The notes under the pieces: generated by a model
Told to the model about the DNA's origin: nothing
Databases searched by the model: none
The model's input: the letters and a program-made list of their open reading frames with translations, nothing else
Made by a program: the position numbers and the translations under genes
In this document: piece after piece, positions 1 through 10,390 of the stretch
Layout of the letters: every line of letters starts with the position of its first letter
Numbering within the stretch: the first letter of the stretch is position 1
From: Pseudoips prasinana
Lineage: Eukaryota; Arthropoda; Insecta; Lepidoptera; Nolidae
Length of the DNA: 64,000 bases
Assembly: GCA_951640165.1 (NCBI GenBank)
Contig: OX621246.1
Location: 5,853,001 to 5,917,000, forward strand
Reading direction: 5' to 3'

Positions 1-130
1 CGGGGTAGTTTACAAACATATAATAGACTGACACAAATTACATCCAGACTCAGAACAACTTTTTATGGGTCACACAAATAGTTGTGCGGCGCGGGACTCG
101 AACCCGCGACACGAAGCGGCGATGTGACTG
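1..130 (-). repeat. tRNA-derived SINE, family S3 (cut by window edge)
   Basis: Read on the minus strand this has a Pol III B-box-like core (gggttcgagtcc) next to a cgccgcttcgtgtcgcgg head, followed by the S3 tail with the caactatttgtg/cataaatagttg self-complementary segment. The same arrangement recurs at 3853-4040, 36715-36920 and, more decayed, 33055-33360. The 3' end of the element lies outside the window. Confidence 0.7.
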
Positions 131-242
131 TTCTTGCAGTAATCAGATCGAATTACACCTTGATACACTCGTAAAATTAAAATCTAAAATGATGAACTAC
201 CTGTCAGATATATGGTAGTTAAGTAACATTGTACCTTACGTG

Positions 243-560
243 CTTTTAGGGATCCGTACTCAAAGGGTATAAACGGGATCCTGTTACTAAGACTCTGTCG
301 TCCGTCTGTCATGTCACCAGTATTTCATGAATGGTGACAGCTAGACAGTTGAAATACTCACAAATGATGTATTTCTGTTGCCGCAATAACAACAAATATT
401 ATAGAAAAATATAATAAAATAAATATACAATGCACCCATACAATTAACGTGATTTTTTGCAGTTTTTTGCTACGATATTGGCCTCAAAAACAAGTTGTGT
501 TGCCAAATAATGGTACGGAATCCTTCATGCACGTGTCCGACTCGCACTTGGCTGATTTTA
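243..560 (+). repeat. Interspersed repeat R5
   Basis: Begins with an agggatccgtactcaaaggg-type head, then a ctattactaagact/ctgtcgtccgtctgtc stretch, a tcatgaatggtgacagctagacagttgaa block and a cgcgactcgcacttggc-like end. The order of blocks is the same in copies at 23488-23730 and 59786-60065 and, diverged, at 52186-52545. I cannot place it in a transposon class. Confidence 0.6.
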
Positions 561-659
561 ATATTCACCAGTCATCATCCTTTTCTGTTTTGTTATCATA
601 CAAGAAGCATATAGATTAGCGTAATGGTTTTGGGTTTGCTTACTATTTATATTTCTTAA

Positions 660-835
660 CTAGCTGTACCCGCGGTTTCGACCGCGTCAAACTTTATAAA
701 TTATTGCCTATGTATTAATCCAGGGTGTCTGTTAACTCCATACCAAATTTTATTAAAATCGCTCCAGCCGTTTAGACGTGAAGAAGTAACAAACATATAC
801 ACTCACAACCTTTCGTCTTTATAATATTAGTGTGA
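660..835 (-). mobile_element. Non-autonomous Helitron (Lep1-like), short type
   Basis: On the minus strand the element starts with TC (tcacactaatattataaag) and ends with a small GC hairpin followed by CTAG, inserted between A and T. These are the hallmarks of Helitrons. The internal block (aaatcgctccagccgttta, aagaagtaacaaac) recurs in other copies, for example 30738-30915 and 4757-4906. No coding capacity. Confidence 0.75.
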
Positions 836-865
836 TTGTCTGTGTTATTCGAATATATGTAGTTA

Positions 866-1157
866 CTAGCTGTGCCCCGCGGTTTTACCCGCGTTAAATT
901 TTATAAATTATCACAGGTGATAGCGTGATAATATGTAGCCTATATGTTGACCCGACCTCTTAGTCATGTTCATGCAAAATTTGAAGTAAATCCATGCCGT
1001 ACTTTTTGTGTTTAGCCCGGACATACATACAGACAAACAGAAAAACCGACAAAAATTCAAAGAACTATATTTTTGGCTTCGATATCGATTGGAGATCACG
1101 CCACAAATATCCTTAAAAATTATATTCAATGTACAGTTTTGACTTTCCTACGGTTTT
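866..1157 (-). mobile_element. Non-autonomous Helitron, long type (5' end truncated)
   Basis: The minus-strand 3' end is a gcgggtaaaaccgcgg hairpin followed by CTAG. The body contains the blocks tgatagcgtgataatatg, tttgaagtaaatccatg and gatatcgattggagatcac, seen in six or seven other copies (26254, 52971, 46936, 61639 and others). The 5' terminus (tctatacatataataaaatc in intact copies) is lost where the next Helitron begins. Confidence 0.75.
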
Positions 1158-1165
1158 ATTACCTA

Positions 1166-1481
1166 CTAGCTGACCCGACAGATCTTGTCCTGTCTTAACG
1201 ATGACTATTAACGCACGCTATCTGTCAATACTATGTCAAATAAAAAAAAGTTACATTAAAAAAGGTTATATTGTCCAAAGCGCTAAGGTTAGATTAGAAA
1301 TAATATTAGGTTGTGAAGTATTCTTAAATTTTCTTATTTTCCGCGCAATTTTAAATTCTTTTTTTTACATAAGAACCTTCTCCTGACAAAAACAAACACA
1401 ATAAAAAAAGAAATATCGGTCCAGCCGTTCACGCGTGATGTTGTGACAACGGAAAACGGGTTTCATTTTTATATATATAGA
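1166..1481 (-). mobile_element. Non-autonomous Helitron, third type
   Basis: Minus strand: starts TCTATATATATAAAAATG and ends with a gacag/ctgtc hairpin and CTAG, between A and T. The block aacggaaaacgggtttcatt near the 5' end distinguishes it from the two other Helitron types in this window. It directly abuts the truncated Helitron at 866-1157. Confidence 0.65.
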
Positions 1482-1489
1482 TATGTATA

Positions 1490-1590
1490 GATTACAGAGT
1501 TTCATCAAGATCCAAAAGTAACAAACATCCATACAGCCATACTCACAAACTTTCGCATTTATAAGCGAGTGTTCCACTACTACTTCTGTC
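1490..1590 (-). mobile_element. Helitron 5' fragment
   Basis: Contains tttcatcaagatcc, aagtaacaaac and actttcgcatttataa in the order typical of the 5' half of the short Helitron type. Terminal TC and the 3' hairpin are missing. Confidence 0.5.
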
Positions 1591-1721
1591 ATAAATTTGT
1601 CATTTCCTATATATACTGTTGCTGTGAATAATTGTTTTATTTGGGATTGGCAAACTGCACTGTGATTTTAAAGAGAATTCTTTCCCAATAATCTTTCGCG
1701 TAATCGTTGATGGGTCTGTGT

Positions 1722-1850
1722 GTTCTTAGTCTGTATATGCTAGTCGTGTGGTTTCCGGCGTAAAAAGAATAACAGCACCACCATACCATCCCGTGGGTAT
1801 CGTAAAAGTCTTCGGGATACACCAGATAGTCGGGCAGCATCGCCTCCTAT
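1722..1850 (-). repeat. R3 repeat, distal part
   Basis: Matches in order the distal part of the R3 copy at 57715-57965: gtggtttccggc, aaagaataacagcac, cataccatcccgtggg, tcgtaaaag. About 130 bp remain. Confidence 0.5.
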
Positions 1851-2160
1851 GTATTTTTATTTTTTTTTATATCAGCGGGCGACAAACGAGCAAGTGGGTC
1901 ACTTGATGGTAAGTGATCACCGCAGCCCATGGACACTCGCGACATCAGAGGAGTCGCGGGTGCGTTGCCGGCCGTTTAGAGTCAGCAAACAAGTGTTGCT
2001 GACCCTCCCCCCCACCCCAATGAGCTCTGGCCACCTTACTCACACTCGGAAACACCATTAAAATTATTAATGTTATTATTAAGGTTTGTCTTCTGTAAGG
2101 TGGAGGTTCCCCAGTCGGGCTGCTCTTTGAGCGATTAAACGCTATGCCCTACCTCTCTTA
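1851..2160 (+). repeat. Interspersed repeat R2
   Basis: Starts with a T-rich run and tatcagcgggcgacaaacga, then tcacttgatggtaagtgatc, ggtgcgttgccggcc, caaacaagtgttgctgac and a tgctctttgagcgattaaac end. Other copies lie at 4468-4752, 22215-22760 (split by a SINE) and 38265-38395 (partial, minus). No coding content; class unknown. Confidence 0.6.
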
Positions 2161-2166
2161 AACTAC

Positions 2167-2412
2167 TGTGTACTAGCTACTACGGTTGGCATCGGAGACT
2201 GTAGAGCGTGTAGGTTCTGCAATAACGCGGACGAAACACCTCTACACCTGCTCTGCCACTGTGAACCACTGATGCATAAACGTAACACCGTCCTGGGCCA
2301 ACATTTCTTGCACCAGGACGATGTTATCGATACTCCTGCCAAAAAGATTCTGCAGTTTATCTATGTTGCAGGGTTGGACTGGGAAGTTTATTTGGAGCGG
2401 CGAGCACAATAG
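2167..2412 (+). pseudogene. LINE ORF2 C-terminal fragment (CCHC motif)
   Basis: An open frame of 82 codons without a start ends at TAG 2410-2412. It contains CRFCNNADETPLHLLCHC, a C-x2-C-x7-H-x4-C pattern known from the C-terminus of ORF2 in I/R1/Jockey-type non-LTR retrotransposons, followed by a short tail with DWEVYLERRAQ. The reverse transcriptase and endonuclease are absent, as expected for a 5'-truncated insertion. A LINE-like 3' UTR seems to continue to about 2610, where an S1 SINE begins. I see the zinc-knuckle pattern directly; the clade is inferred and could be R1 or a relative. Non-functional. Confidence 0.65.
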
Positions 2413-2616
2413 TTCATCACTGGACGCAGTGTTACCTGGACCTCCGGGGACTGGAATAGCCGCCACCAGAAGAATAAGAATAAGCTACCACCTAACTGCG
2501 GTCGACATCTTGCAAGCCAAGTGCGGTGACTACGCCAATATCCTCCAAATGGCAACGCTATAGAAACGCTTGAGGAAGGCCTGTGTCCAGATGTGAACGA
2601 TATATATATTTTTTTA

Positions 2617-2836
2617 ACAGATCATCCTAGCCCCAAACTAAGCAAAGCTTGTACTATGGGTACCAGGCGACGATATACATACTTATATAGATAGATAAAT
2701 ACTTAAATACATAGAAAATACCCATGACTCAGAAACAAATATTCGTGCTCATCACACAAATATTTGCACTTACCGGGATTCGAACCCAGGACCACCAGCT
2801 TCGTAGGCAGGAGCACTACCAACTAGGCTACGGTGA
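2617..2836 (-). repeat. tRNA-derived SINE, family S1
   Basis: The minus strand has an A-box-like tagcctagttgg, a perfect B box ggttcgaatcc, the middle block gatgagcacgaatatttg and the tail gtacaagctttgcttag plus ggctaggatgatctg. This is the window's best-preserved SINE family; fuller copies are at 8597, 19179, 19480, 22386, 25648 and 43421. It directly follows the 3' UTR of a LINE fragment. Confidence 0.85.
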
Positions 2837-3497
2837 TATTAGGCTGATGATGTATGCATGTATTGTTACGTAGTCCTTCTGGCGATGGGACTTTGTCGAG
2901 ACGAATTATGTAGACAAGTTTTTATTATTATTACGTACGTATTTACGGTTAAGAATAATTCACCGAAAATTGTCCTAAAACAAGAAAATGTTTAATACCA
3001 TTAGTGCGTATATATATTCAAAACAATTTTTGTATTAAGTACGTAAATAGCTCTAAGTAATAATCTCATATGAAAACAATCCTTTGATGGGGAAAATTGA
3101 CAAGCAAGATTAACACTGAGTTGATTTTCCCTTTTCCCCGCCAAGGGATTGTTTTTAAATGAAATTCTTTGTTATGGCTTATAATTAAAACAAAGTGGTA
3201 TATCATACATGTTTTTGGAGAATTAAAACCACAGACAAAGAGGCTTACATCCATTTTACACGTGACTGGAGACTATTCTAACCAAAATTACGGAACCTAA
3301 TGTTTAATATTAAAACTTACGCGGCGAAAACGTACATTTCCCCCAACTTATAAATATGTAAAACACACGTTCACCTATAATAAACATTGTAACTTGCTGT
3401 TCTAGCAAATCGTATCAAATCTTTGACCATTTTCCTTATAGCTGCCCCGTAGATTTTATATCTCTACTAAAAGAGAAGTGACTGAAGAAAAATTAAG

Positions 3498-3695
3498 TAG
3501 CCTGTTGGCGTGGTTGGCAAATGCTTGATTTTCATGCCGGAGGTTGTAAGTTCCATTCCCAGTCTGGACAGATATTTTGTGTGCATGGACGTGTCTGTTT
3601 GTCCTGAATATATGTGTAATTATCTATATAAGTATGAGTTTACAAAAGAAAAGTAGTATATGTACTGTATCAGTTATCTGGTTGCCATTCGGCCC
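3498..3695 (+). repeat. tRNA-derived SINE, family S2 (decayed)
   Basis: Head gcctgttggcgtggttgg, a degraded B box (gtaagttccattcc), then gacagatattttgtgtgcat, gtctgtttgtcctga and tatcagttatctgg. The last part of the usual tail is lost. Confidence 0.75.
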
Positions 3696-3747
3696 ATAAA
3701 TTTTTAATATTTATACCAATTAAATTATACCATTATTCCATGTAAAC

Positions 3748-3850
3748 TACTTACGGTTACTCTAGGGTCAGAGTTATTATACCCGACTTTTAGGCCAAGT
3801 ACTTGTACTCCAAGTCAGCTTAACGTGCCCTCGGAGACGCTCAGAAATGA
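3748..3850 (-). repeat. 5S-rRNA-like SINE, tail fragment
   Basis: Contains gttactctagggtcagag and cagcttaacgtgccctcgga/gacgctcagaaat in the order found in the 3' part of the fuller copy at 11946-12118. The 5S-like head is missing. Confidence 0.5.
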
Positions 3851-3852
3851 AA

Positions 3853-4040
3853 CCCTTTTTTTGTTTCTTAATAAAGACAACGCCTGCACTAGGGAATCTA
3901 ATCCCTTTGTCGCGGGGTACTTTACAAACATATAATAGCCGGACATAAACTACATCCAGACTCACAACAACTATTTATGGGACATACAAATAGTTGTCCG
4001 GCGTGGGACTCGAACCCGCGACACGAAGCGGCGAGGTGAC
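3853..4040 (-). repeat. tRNA-derived SINE, family S3
   Basis: A complete-looking minus-strand copy: head cgccgcttcgtgtcgcgg, B box gggttcgagtcc, hairpin-forming caactatttgtatgt/cataaatagttg, then gatgtagtttatgtccggc and a tagattccctagtgcaggcg end. Confidence 0.75.
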
Positions 4041-4467
4041 CTTAGCGATCACCCGTGCATAGATGCTCAATAAAAGATATATTCAAAGGGTTAAACGAAT
4101 AATAAAAATATATTATATTTATATATATATAATTATAAAAAAGATCTGTCATTCATAACCTAAAGAAATATCTCCTAACCAGTGTAAACGAGGCTGTCGG
4201 TTCGTGGGCGCGTGTTAAGAGCGACATAAATAAAGATATAGGTATACGATCCACTGTCTAGGAATATTTGTATTATCTCAGCAGTGAATTATAGTATACT
4301 ATATCTTGGCTCTGTGATTTATGGGGAAATGTCCCGCTTAGCCGGCATGTTATTATGTGCACGTCCCGTTACATCATTTATATGTAAGTATAAATATATA
4401 GGTGAAGGAATTTGACCTGAATTTCTTATAGGTTTTGAGTCATAGTTTTGAATTTTATACATTATAG

Positions 4468-4752
4468 TTTTTTTTTTTATATCAGAGTGCGACAAACGAG
4501 CAAGTGGGTGATCACAGCCATCCCATGGACACTCGCATCACCAGAGGAGTCGCGTGTTGCCGGCCTTTAAGAGTCAGGAAACAAGTGTTGCTGACCCTTC
4601 CCCCCGATGAGCTCTGGCGACCTTACACACACGCAGAAACACAACATTAATTTATTAATGTTATTATTAACGAATGTCTTCTGTTAGGTGGAGGTACTTC
4701 CCCAGTCGGCTGCTCTTTGAGCGACTGACCGCTATGCCCTACCTCGCTACGA
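4468..4752 (+). repeat. Interspersed repeat R2
   Basis: Full-length relative of 1851-2160: T run, gtgcgacaaacgagcaag, gttgccggcctttaagag, caagtgttgctgaccc, attaatgttattattaac, gctgctctttgagcgactga. It lacks the short cttgatggtaagt segment. Confidence 0.6.
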
Positions 4753-4756
4753 GATA

Positions 4757-4906
4757 ACTTTATAATTTATAGCCTATGTGTTTATCCAGGGTGTCAGCTA
4801 TCTCCAAACCAAATTTTATTAAAATCGCTGCAGCCGTTTAGACGTGAAGAAGTAACAATCTTACACACACTCACTCACAAATTTCGCCTTTATAATATAA
4901 GTGTGA
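4757..4906 (-). mobile_element. Helitron, short type, 3' hairpin lost
   Basis: The minus-strand 5' end tcacacttatattataaag is intact and abuts the S2 SINE fragment at 4907. The internal block cgctgcagccgtttagacg is present. The GC hairpin and CTAG are not found. Confidence 0.65.
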
Positions 4907-5024
4907 TTACACCCAGACTCAGGACAAACAGACATGTTCATGCACACAAATATCTGTCCTGGGTGGGATTCGAACCCATGACCCCCGGCGTGAAAAGCAA
5001 GCATTTTCCAACCACGACAACACC
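4907..5024 (-). repeat. S2 SINE, head half
   Basis: Minus strand: B box gggttcgaatccc, gacagatatttgtgtgcat, gtctgtttgtcctgag, ctgggtgtaa. The tail is replaced by the Helitron ending at 4906. Confidence 0.7.
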
Positions 5025-5095
5025 CAGACACAGAACAAATAATCGTGTTCATCACCCAAAGATTTGTCCTGGATTAGAATCGAACCACTAGACGA
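5025..5095 (-). repeat. SINE head, family S6
   Basis: Contains cacccagacacagaacaaat, a cgtgttcatcac block and a B-box-like ggttcgattc. Closest relative in the window is 29905-30122. Confidence 0.45.
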
Positions 5096-5165
5096 ACATG
5101 CCAGTCATTACCTATTTGATATTTTCACGTGACGTTTACAGTTAGAACAAGGTAACTATCATGGC

Positions 5166-5225
5166 TCGGTTTTTAGGGTCGTTTTGGGCAACTACGCAGT
5201 TGTACAAAACGACCCTAAAAACCGA
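5166..5225. repeat. 60-bp perfect-arm hairpin
   Basis: Arms of 21 bp (tcggtttttagggtcgtttt and its complement) enclose a gcaactacgcagttg core that is itself nearly self-complementary. A degenerate half arm recurs near 25330-25363, so it is likely the core of a foldback/MITE family. Confidence 0.6.
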
Positions 5226-5594
5226 CCCTTAAGATAACCCTGTCCTACTTAGAGACGCGAAGCCGTTCATCCTTCTATCGATAGTTATTTAAACTAAGGG
5301 TCATAGGGCGATTGTGGTCGTGGCGTGTTCGAAGTCATAATCACGGCCGACGAACACTATCGGGGATTGAGTACCACGATTTTTTTTTATAGCGGTGACT
5401 TGCTATCCACATGAATTACGTCACAATAACGACTAGTGTTCGGTTTGGTGTGTCAAATTATAAAAGGCGTAAGTACATATATTTGGAGAAATTTATTCGG
5501 CCTTTTACTTTCTTTTCAGTCATTTTTCGTGTGATTGTAGAGTTTCATCGAAGAAGACCACTAACGCTAATAGCAACATAAGGTTCAATATATT
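5226..5594. other. No recognised feature
   Basis: Mixed-composition DNA with a few CG-containing words. No supported frame and no repeat family that I can match elsewhere in the window. Confidence 0.5.
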
Positions 5595-7173
5595 ACTTAG
5601 TCAATGCAGATGATTTTACATTTAACCTATGAGAAAGACCTTTTCTTAGTCAACAATTCCGTTAAGTACGGCTACCGCCTTAATCATTTTGAATTTGAAA
5701 GATTTAATCGGCCACTCGCCATGCTTATTTTTTAATAGATAAGAAACACCTCTTTCAAGAATTCCGTTAAATATCGATAATGCCTTACCACCTTAATAAT
5801 TCAAATTCGAAGATAAACGGAAGAAACGGCTACTCACCGTGTGTAAAAATCTTTTATTTTTCAGTCAATTATTCCCTAAAATACCGAAAATTCAGTACCA
5901 CTGTAATCATTCGAATTTGGAAGGTATAAACGGCCACTTGTCGTGCTTATTCTTTTACAAATGAGAAACACCTCATTTCTGTAAATAATTTTGTTAAACG
6001 ACGAAAGTGCCGTACCGCATTTATCATTTAAATTTCGAAGAAATAATAGACCACTAGCCGTGCTTATACTATGACAGTTGAAAACATTTATTTTCGGTCA
6101 ATAATTCCGTAAAATACCCCCGTAATCGTTCCAATTTCGAAGATATAAACGGCCACTCGTCGTGTTTATTCTTTTACAAATGAGAAACAACCTCATTTCA
6201 GTCAATAATTTTGTTAAACACCGAAAGTGCCGTACCGCATTAATCATTTAAATTTCGAAGATATAATAGACCACTCGCCGTGCTCATACTTTGACAGTTG
6301 AAAACATTTATTTTCGGTCAATAATTCCGTAAAATACCACCTTAATCGTTCGAATTTGGAAGGTATAAACGGCTACTCGTCGTGCTTATTCTTTTACAAA
6401 TGAGAAACAACCTCATTTCAGTCAATAATTTTGTTAAACGACGAAAGCGCCGTACCACATTAAACATTGAAATTTTCGAAGATATAATAGGCCGCTCGCC
6501 GTGCTTATACTTTGACAGTTGAAAACATTTATTTTCGGTCAATAATTCCGTAAAATACCACCTTAATCATTCGAATTTCGAAGATATAAACGGCCACTCG
6601 TCGTGTTTATTCTTTTACAAATGAGAAACAACCTCATTTCAGTCAATAATTTTGTTAAACACGGAAAGTGCCGTACCGCAATAATCATTTAAATTTCGAA
6701 GATATAATAGACCACTCGCCGTGCTTATACTTTGATAGTTGAAAACATTTATTTTCGGTCAATAATTCCGTAAAATACCACCTTAATCGTTCTAATTTCG
6801 AAGATATAAACGGCCACTCGTCGTGTTTATTCTTTTACAAATGAGAAACAACCTCATTTCAGTCAATAATTTTGTTAAACACCGAAAGTGCCGTACCGCA
6901 TTAATCATTTAAATATCGAAGATATAATAGACCACTCGCCGTGCTTATACTTTGACAGTTGAAAACATTTATTTTCGGTCAATAATTCCGTAAAATACCA
7001 CCTTAATCATTCGAATCTCGAAGATATAAACGGCCAGTTGTCGTTTTTATTCTTTTACAAATGAGAAATAACCTCATTTCAGTCAATAATTTTGCTAAAC
7101 ACCGAATGTGCCGTACCACATTAATCATTTAAATTTCGAAGATATAATAGGCCACTCGCCGTGCTTATACTTT
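5595..7173. repeat. Satellite: ~108-bp monomers grading into a 220-bp dimer
   Basis: Monomers begin with a gtcaataatt-type motif near 5649, 5757, 5864, 5981, 6097, 6201, 6317, 6421, 6538 and onward. The first steps are 107-108 bp. From about 6097 the spacing alternates 104 and 117 bp. The A half carries aattccgtaaaatacc and ggccactcgtcgtg; the B half carries aattttgttaaac, gtgccgtaccgca and gacagttgaaaac. The gacagttg landmark recurs at 6073, 6293, 6514, 6734 and 6954, a period of 220-221 bp. The left monomers are the most divergent and the right dimers the most alike. No coding potential. Confidence 0.92.
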
Positions 7174-7179
7174 AAACTG

Positions 7180-7512
7180 GAATTCTACGCTCGGTTACTA
7201 TAATGTAGGTATTTGTATGAAAGTGAAAATGTCTGCCTTCCATGACCCGCTATTGTGATGGCTGGCCTGACACGGCCTTGATAGGTCATCGTTTCACGCA
7301 TGGGGATTGTAAACAAAATTGTGGTGTTTGTGTGGGTGTGCCATTGTTTCGTGGGAGATTTTGTATGGAAGGTGTTTTAGTTTTGGGGGAAATGGATGAC
7401 TTCAATACAGAAATGGAGCTTTGTCTTTATCTACATTGAAATATAATAGCTGAAAAACTACATATGAACTTGAGTGTCTCTAAGAGAGATGTATTAAAAT
7501 ATACTAAATAAT
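7180..7512. other. No recognised feature
   Basis: Contains one 65-codon open frame (7242-7439) with no recognisable similarity and no visible splice or start context. I do not call it a gene. Confidence 0.5.
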
Positions 7513-7752
7513 AATAATATTTTGAGATAATATACCCACATCTGATCCGAATCTAAGCAGAGCTTGTACAATGGAAACCAGATAACTGATATATTACATT
7601 TACTAATTAACTTATATTCTTCATTATTATATAGATAATTACACCCAGGCTCAGGATAAACAGACATGTTTATGCATAGAAATATCTGTCTTGGGTGGGA
7701 ATTGAACCTGTGACCTGCGGCATGAAAGGCAAGCATTTACCAACCACGCCAA
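7513..7752 (-). repeat. S2 SINE
   Basis: Near full length on the minus strand: ttggcgtggttgg head, a mutated B box (gttcaattcccac), gacagatatttctatgcat, cctgagcctgggtgtaatta, tatcagttatctggtttcc and gtacaagctctgcttag tail. Confidence 0.75.
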
Positions 7753-7821
7753 AATATAAATTCCTTCAGTTAAATAAATAAATACTAGATATAAGCATAA
7801 TCTTGTGTTATAAACTAGCCT

Positions 7822-7935
7822 TCTCCACGTCAGCCGAAAGACATCCACCGCTGGATATAAGCCTCCTCCAAAGATCTCCACAATTGCTGGTCTTGGGCTA
7901 CCTGCATCCAGCGGTTGCCAGCGACCCTGACATGC
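7822..7935 (+). repeat. R3-related repeat, head
   Basis: Starts tcagccgaaagacatccacc, then gcctcctccaaagatctcc and a gcatccagcggttgccagcg end. The first 50 bp match the R3 head; the remainder differs from the 22921 copy, so two subfamilies are likely. Confidence 0.5.
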
Positions 7936-7973
7936 GCATTCCCAATTATATTATTTATTTAATAATTTATATA

Positions 7974-8108
7974 CATACGCCAGCACATCAAACTACCCCA
8001 ATCTGTCAAATTTCCCCAATTGAAAGTGAACCTTTTATTTATGTGATAAAGTTGAAAATCTATAAAAGAAATTTGACAGATTGGGGTAGCTAGATGTGAT
8101 GGGGTCTG
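7974..8108. mobile_element. 135-bp MITE with TA target duplication
   Basis: Terminal inverted repeats of about 40 bp (start cagacgccagcacatc-like, ending in ccccaatctgtcaaatt) surround a short asymmetric core. A TA dinucleotide flanks each side (7972-7973, 8109-8110). Same family as 13473, 20385, 41446 and 49897. TA duplication suggests mobilisation by a Tc1/mariner-type transposase. Confidence 0.85.
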
Positions 8109-8351
8109 TAAACACAATCAAACATATTTTTAAATTTTTTTAGTTTTATCTATTATAAATATGGGCAAAGAGGTAATATTTATTTCTAAAGAAATCTCCT
8201 CCAGTAGACCCGCGAAGGTAGATACTCATAGACAAACAAAGAGTACGAGTGTAACAGAGTAACAGAGTATAATTAAAAAAAAAATACACACGAACATAAA
8301 TAATAATTTTACTAAACATATAAATTGTAAAAAAAAAACTGAGTGACGTCA

Positions 8352-8490
8352 TAGAATTTCGCCGCCCCATCTTATCCGGTGGGGGGCTTAGAAGTCATCC
8401 CGAGGGAATATCTACCAGAGAACGGGCGCTCTGTAATATGACCAATGACCCTCTGTAATATTGCGATCTCCAACCCGTCTGCTAAATGAT
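8352..8490 (-). repeat. R3 repeat, partial
   Basis: Minus strand matches the 22921-23145 copy: ggcgatcgcaatatt-like, tctctggtagatattccctc, gggatgacttctaagccccc, ccggataagatgggg. The head is missing. Confidence 0.6.
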
Positions 8491-8596
8491 GGATACAACT
8501 CCGTTGTGGAAGTCTGTGTTGTGAAATTCGGGTGACATGATGATTGATACACATAAATAATAAAATAATCATCATTATCATCATCATATCCTATCC

Positions 8597-8852
8597 ATCA
8601 CCGTAGCCTAGTTGGTAGTGCTCCTGCCTACGAAGCAGGTGGTCCTGGGTTCGAATCCCGGTAAGTGCAAATATTTGTGTGATGAGCACAAATAATTGTT
8701 TCTGAGTCATGGATGTTTTCTATGTATATAAGTATTTATCTATCTATATATGTATGTATATCGTCGCCTGGTACCCATAGTACAAGCTTTGCTTAGTTTG
8801 GGGCTAGGATGATCTGTGTGACATTGTCCCTAGATATTATTATTATTATTAT
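8597..8852 (+). repeat. S1 SINE, full length
   Basis: Near-consensus copy: caccgtagcctagttggtag (A-box region), ggttcgaatcccgg (B box), gtgatgagcacaaat, ctatctatatatgtatg, gcctggtacccatagtac, gctttgcttagtttgg, ending in a short ATT repeat. The strong match to 19179, 19480 and 43421 suggests a recently active family. Confidence 0.9.
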
Positions 8853-8905
8853 ATCAGCCGAAAGACGTCCACTGCTGAACAAAGGCCTGCCTCAAGGATC
8901 TAAAA
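8853..8905 (+). repeat. R3 head fragment
   Basis: tatcagccgaaagacgtcc, actgctgaacaaaggcctgc. Only about 50 bp, directly after the S1 tail. Confidence 0.55.
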
Positions 8906-9546
8906 AAATCTATATAAATAATAAACATACATAAATACTTATATCTAAGATATAGAGGACAGTTTCCTTTCAATCTTTATTTGAAATAAAAAAAGAATTA
9001 GAATGACATATGCCAGGCGGCAGAGAGTTCTACAACCTGACCGCCTGGACAGTGAGAGAGTGAGTGATATGAGAGAATTTTCTACAAATAGCTTAAAAGA
9101 ACTATAAAAGCCAAGGACATTTTATAGGATTACTTATTATTTTAAGTGATAAATGTGCCTGGGATTAAGTTGCTCTATATGTGCTCTACATTTTATAAAT
9201 ATTAATTAATCGTATGAACAATTTGTTTTCAAAAATGTCTATTCAGTTTTCTTTTTAGGTAATAAAATTGACTATTTCACATAAATATAACAAAATGTTC
9301 TTACAAAGGAATAAATGTATATTGAATTTTAATTCAGTTATAGTGTTAGACGATTCTTTTTATTTTATTCGTCCAGGTTCTCTAACTACATAACACATCT
9401 ACATAAACATAACTAAACCATCACAAGATTAATATTGATACTTGTGTTTATTTATTATCATATTCTTTCGACATAAGTAATGACATCACTTGATTAAATT
9501 AAACTTAAATGTACTCTTTGTTGTCAATGAGCATAACATAATTGAC
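8906..9546. other. No recognised gene; short inverted repeat at 9011-9048
   Basis: AT-rich. A ccaggcgg/ccgcctgg inverted pair brackets 9011-9048. The rest shows no family I can match. Confidence 0.45.
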
Positions 9547-9690
9547 GGGCTGGGAGACGTGGTTGGTAGATAAATGCCTTTCGCGGGTTCGATTCCAACC
9601 CAGGACAGATATTTGTCTGCATGAACGTGTCTGTCCTGAGTCTGGATGTCATTATCTATAAAATAAGTATGTATTACAAAAGAAAAGTGG
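9547..9690 (+). repeat. S2 SINE, 5' two thirds
   Basis: acgtggttggtagata, gcgggttcgattcc (B box), caggacagatatttgtctgc, cctgagtctggatgt, aaaagaaaagtgg. The distal tail is missing. Confidence 0.7.
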
Positions 9691-10021
9691 GATATGGGCG
9701 GTCTTATAACTGCTGCGATGAAATTTGTATGGGGCAGCATTATTGTTGTATTTCACATATTAGTTTTGTAACCTTGTATATATACAAGGTGTAATATAAA
9801 CAATGCTCATAACTTAAGTAGCTATATCTAATCATGGAACTGAAGTAATAAAAAAAACAGTTTTGTGAAATACGAAAACAATTTTATCGGCGCCTCATAC
9901 TAAAAACATTAGCCGCATTAGTATGTAATATTTCTTTTTTTGTGTATAGCATGTTGTTAGAAGTTGTTTAGATTCTTAGGCAAATTAAACTTCGTAAGTT
10001 AAGTCAAAAATGTATGTTACG
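9691..10021. other. No recognised feature
   Basis: AT-rich with a short self-complementary tatatatacaaggt segment near 9770-9790. Nothing else seen. Confidence 0.4.
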
Positions 10022-10390
10022 TCAGAATAGAATAGAGTATATTTTATTTCCATTGAACATGGTCAAGATATTACAGGTCATAAAATTAAAATACGTTCTA
10101 CATGGGATTTTAATACATTTGACATTAACCAGGGACTCGTATTCATTTCATTCAATCATATAACATTTACAATAAATTAAATTACAATTATATTTGTTAT
10201 TAAAATGGTGAGTTATATTAATTATCATACATTTATTAAAATATCCAATCAAAATTCCATAAATTCGAAGAATTTTTGAATAGTATAAAATCATTTTTCA
10301 ACTAACCATTTCTTTAATTTAGCGTTCAATATTCTTAAGGGGAGTTCTCTAAGGTGTTTTGGGATTTAATTATATACCTACCTATACACA
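10022..10390 (-). pseudogene. LINE 3' end (CR1/Jockey-like C-terminus, broken)
   Basis: On the minus strand a short frame near 10320-10240 reads LKKWLVEK, a stop, then FYTIQKFFEF. It resembles the last residues of CR1/Jockey-like reverse transcriptase proteins (a lysine-rich KKWL..FY.I..F segment); compare 50381-50830, which ends KKKLYEWLTVNNFYNIKDFF. It is followed by an AT-rich 3' UTR that ends at 10022 in an agaatagaatag simple tail. The in-frame stop shows the copy is dead. Confidence 0.55.

Noticed and set aside
2617..2836. A functional tRNA gene (also at the other S1/S2/S4 heads)
   Set aside because: A and B boxes are present, but each is followed by the same long SINE tail and repeated many times. 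Acceptor-stem pairing is not convincing.
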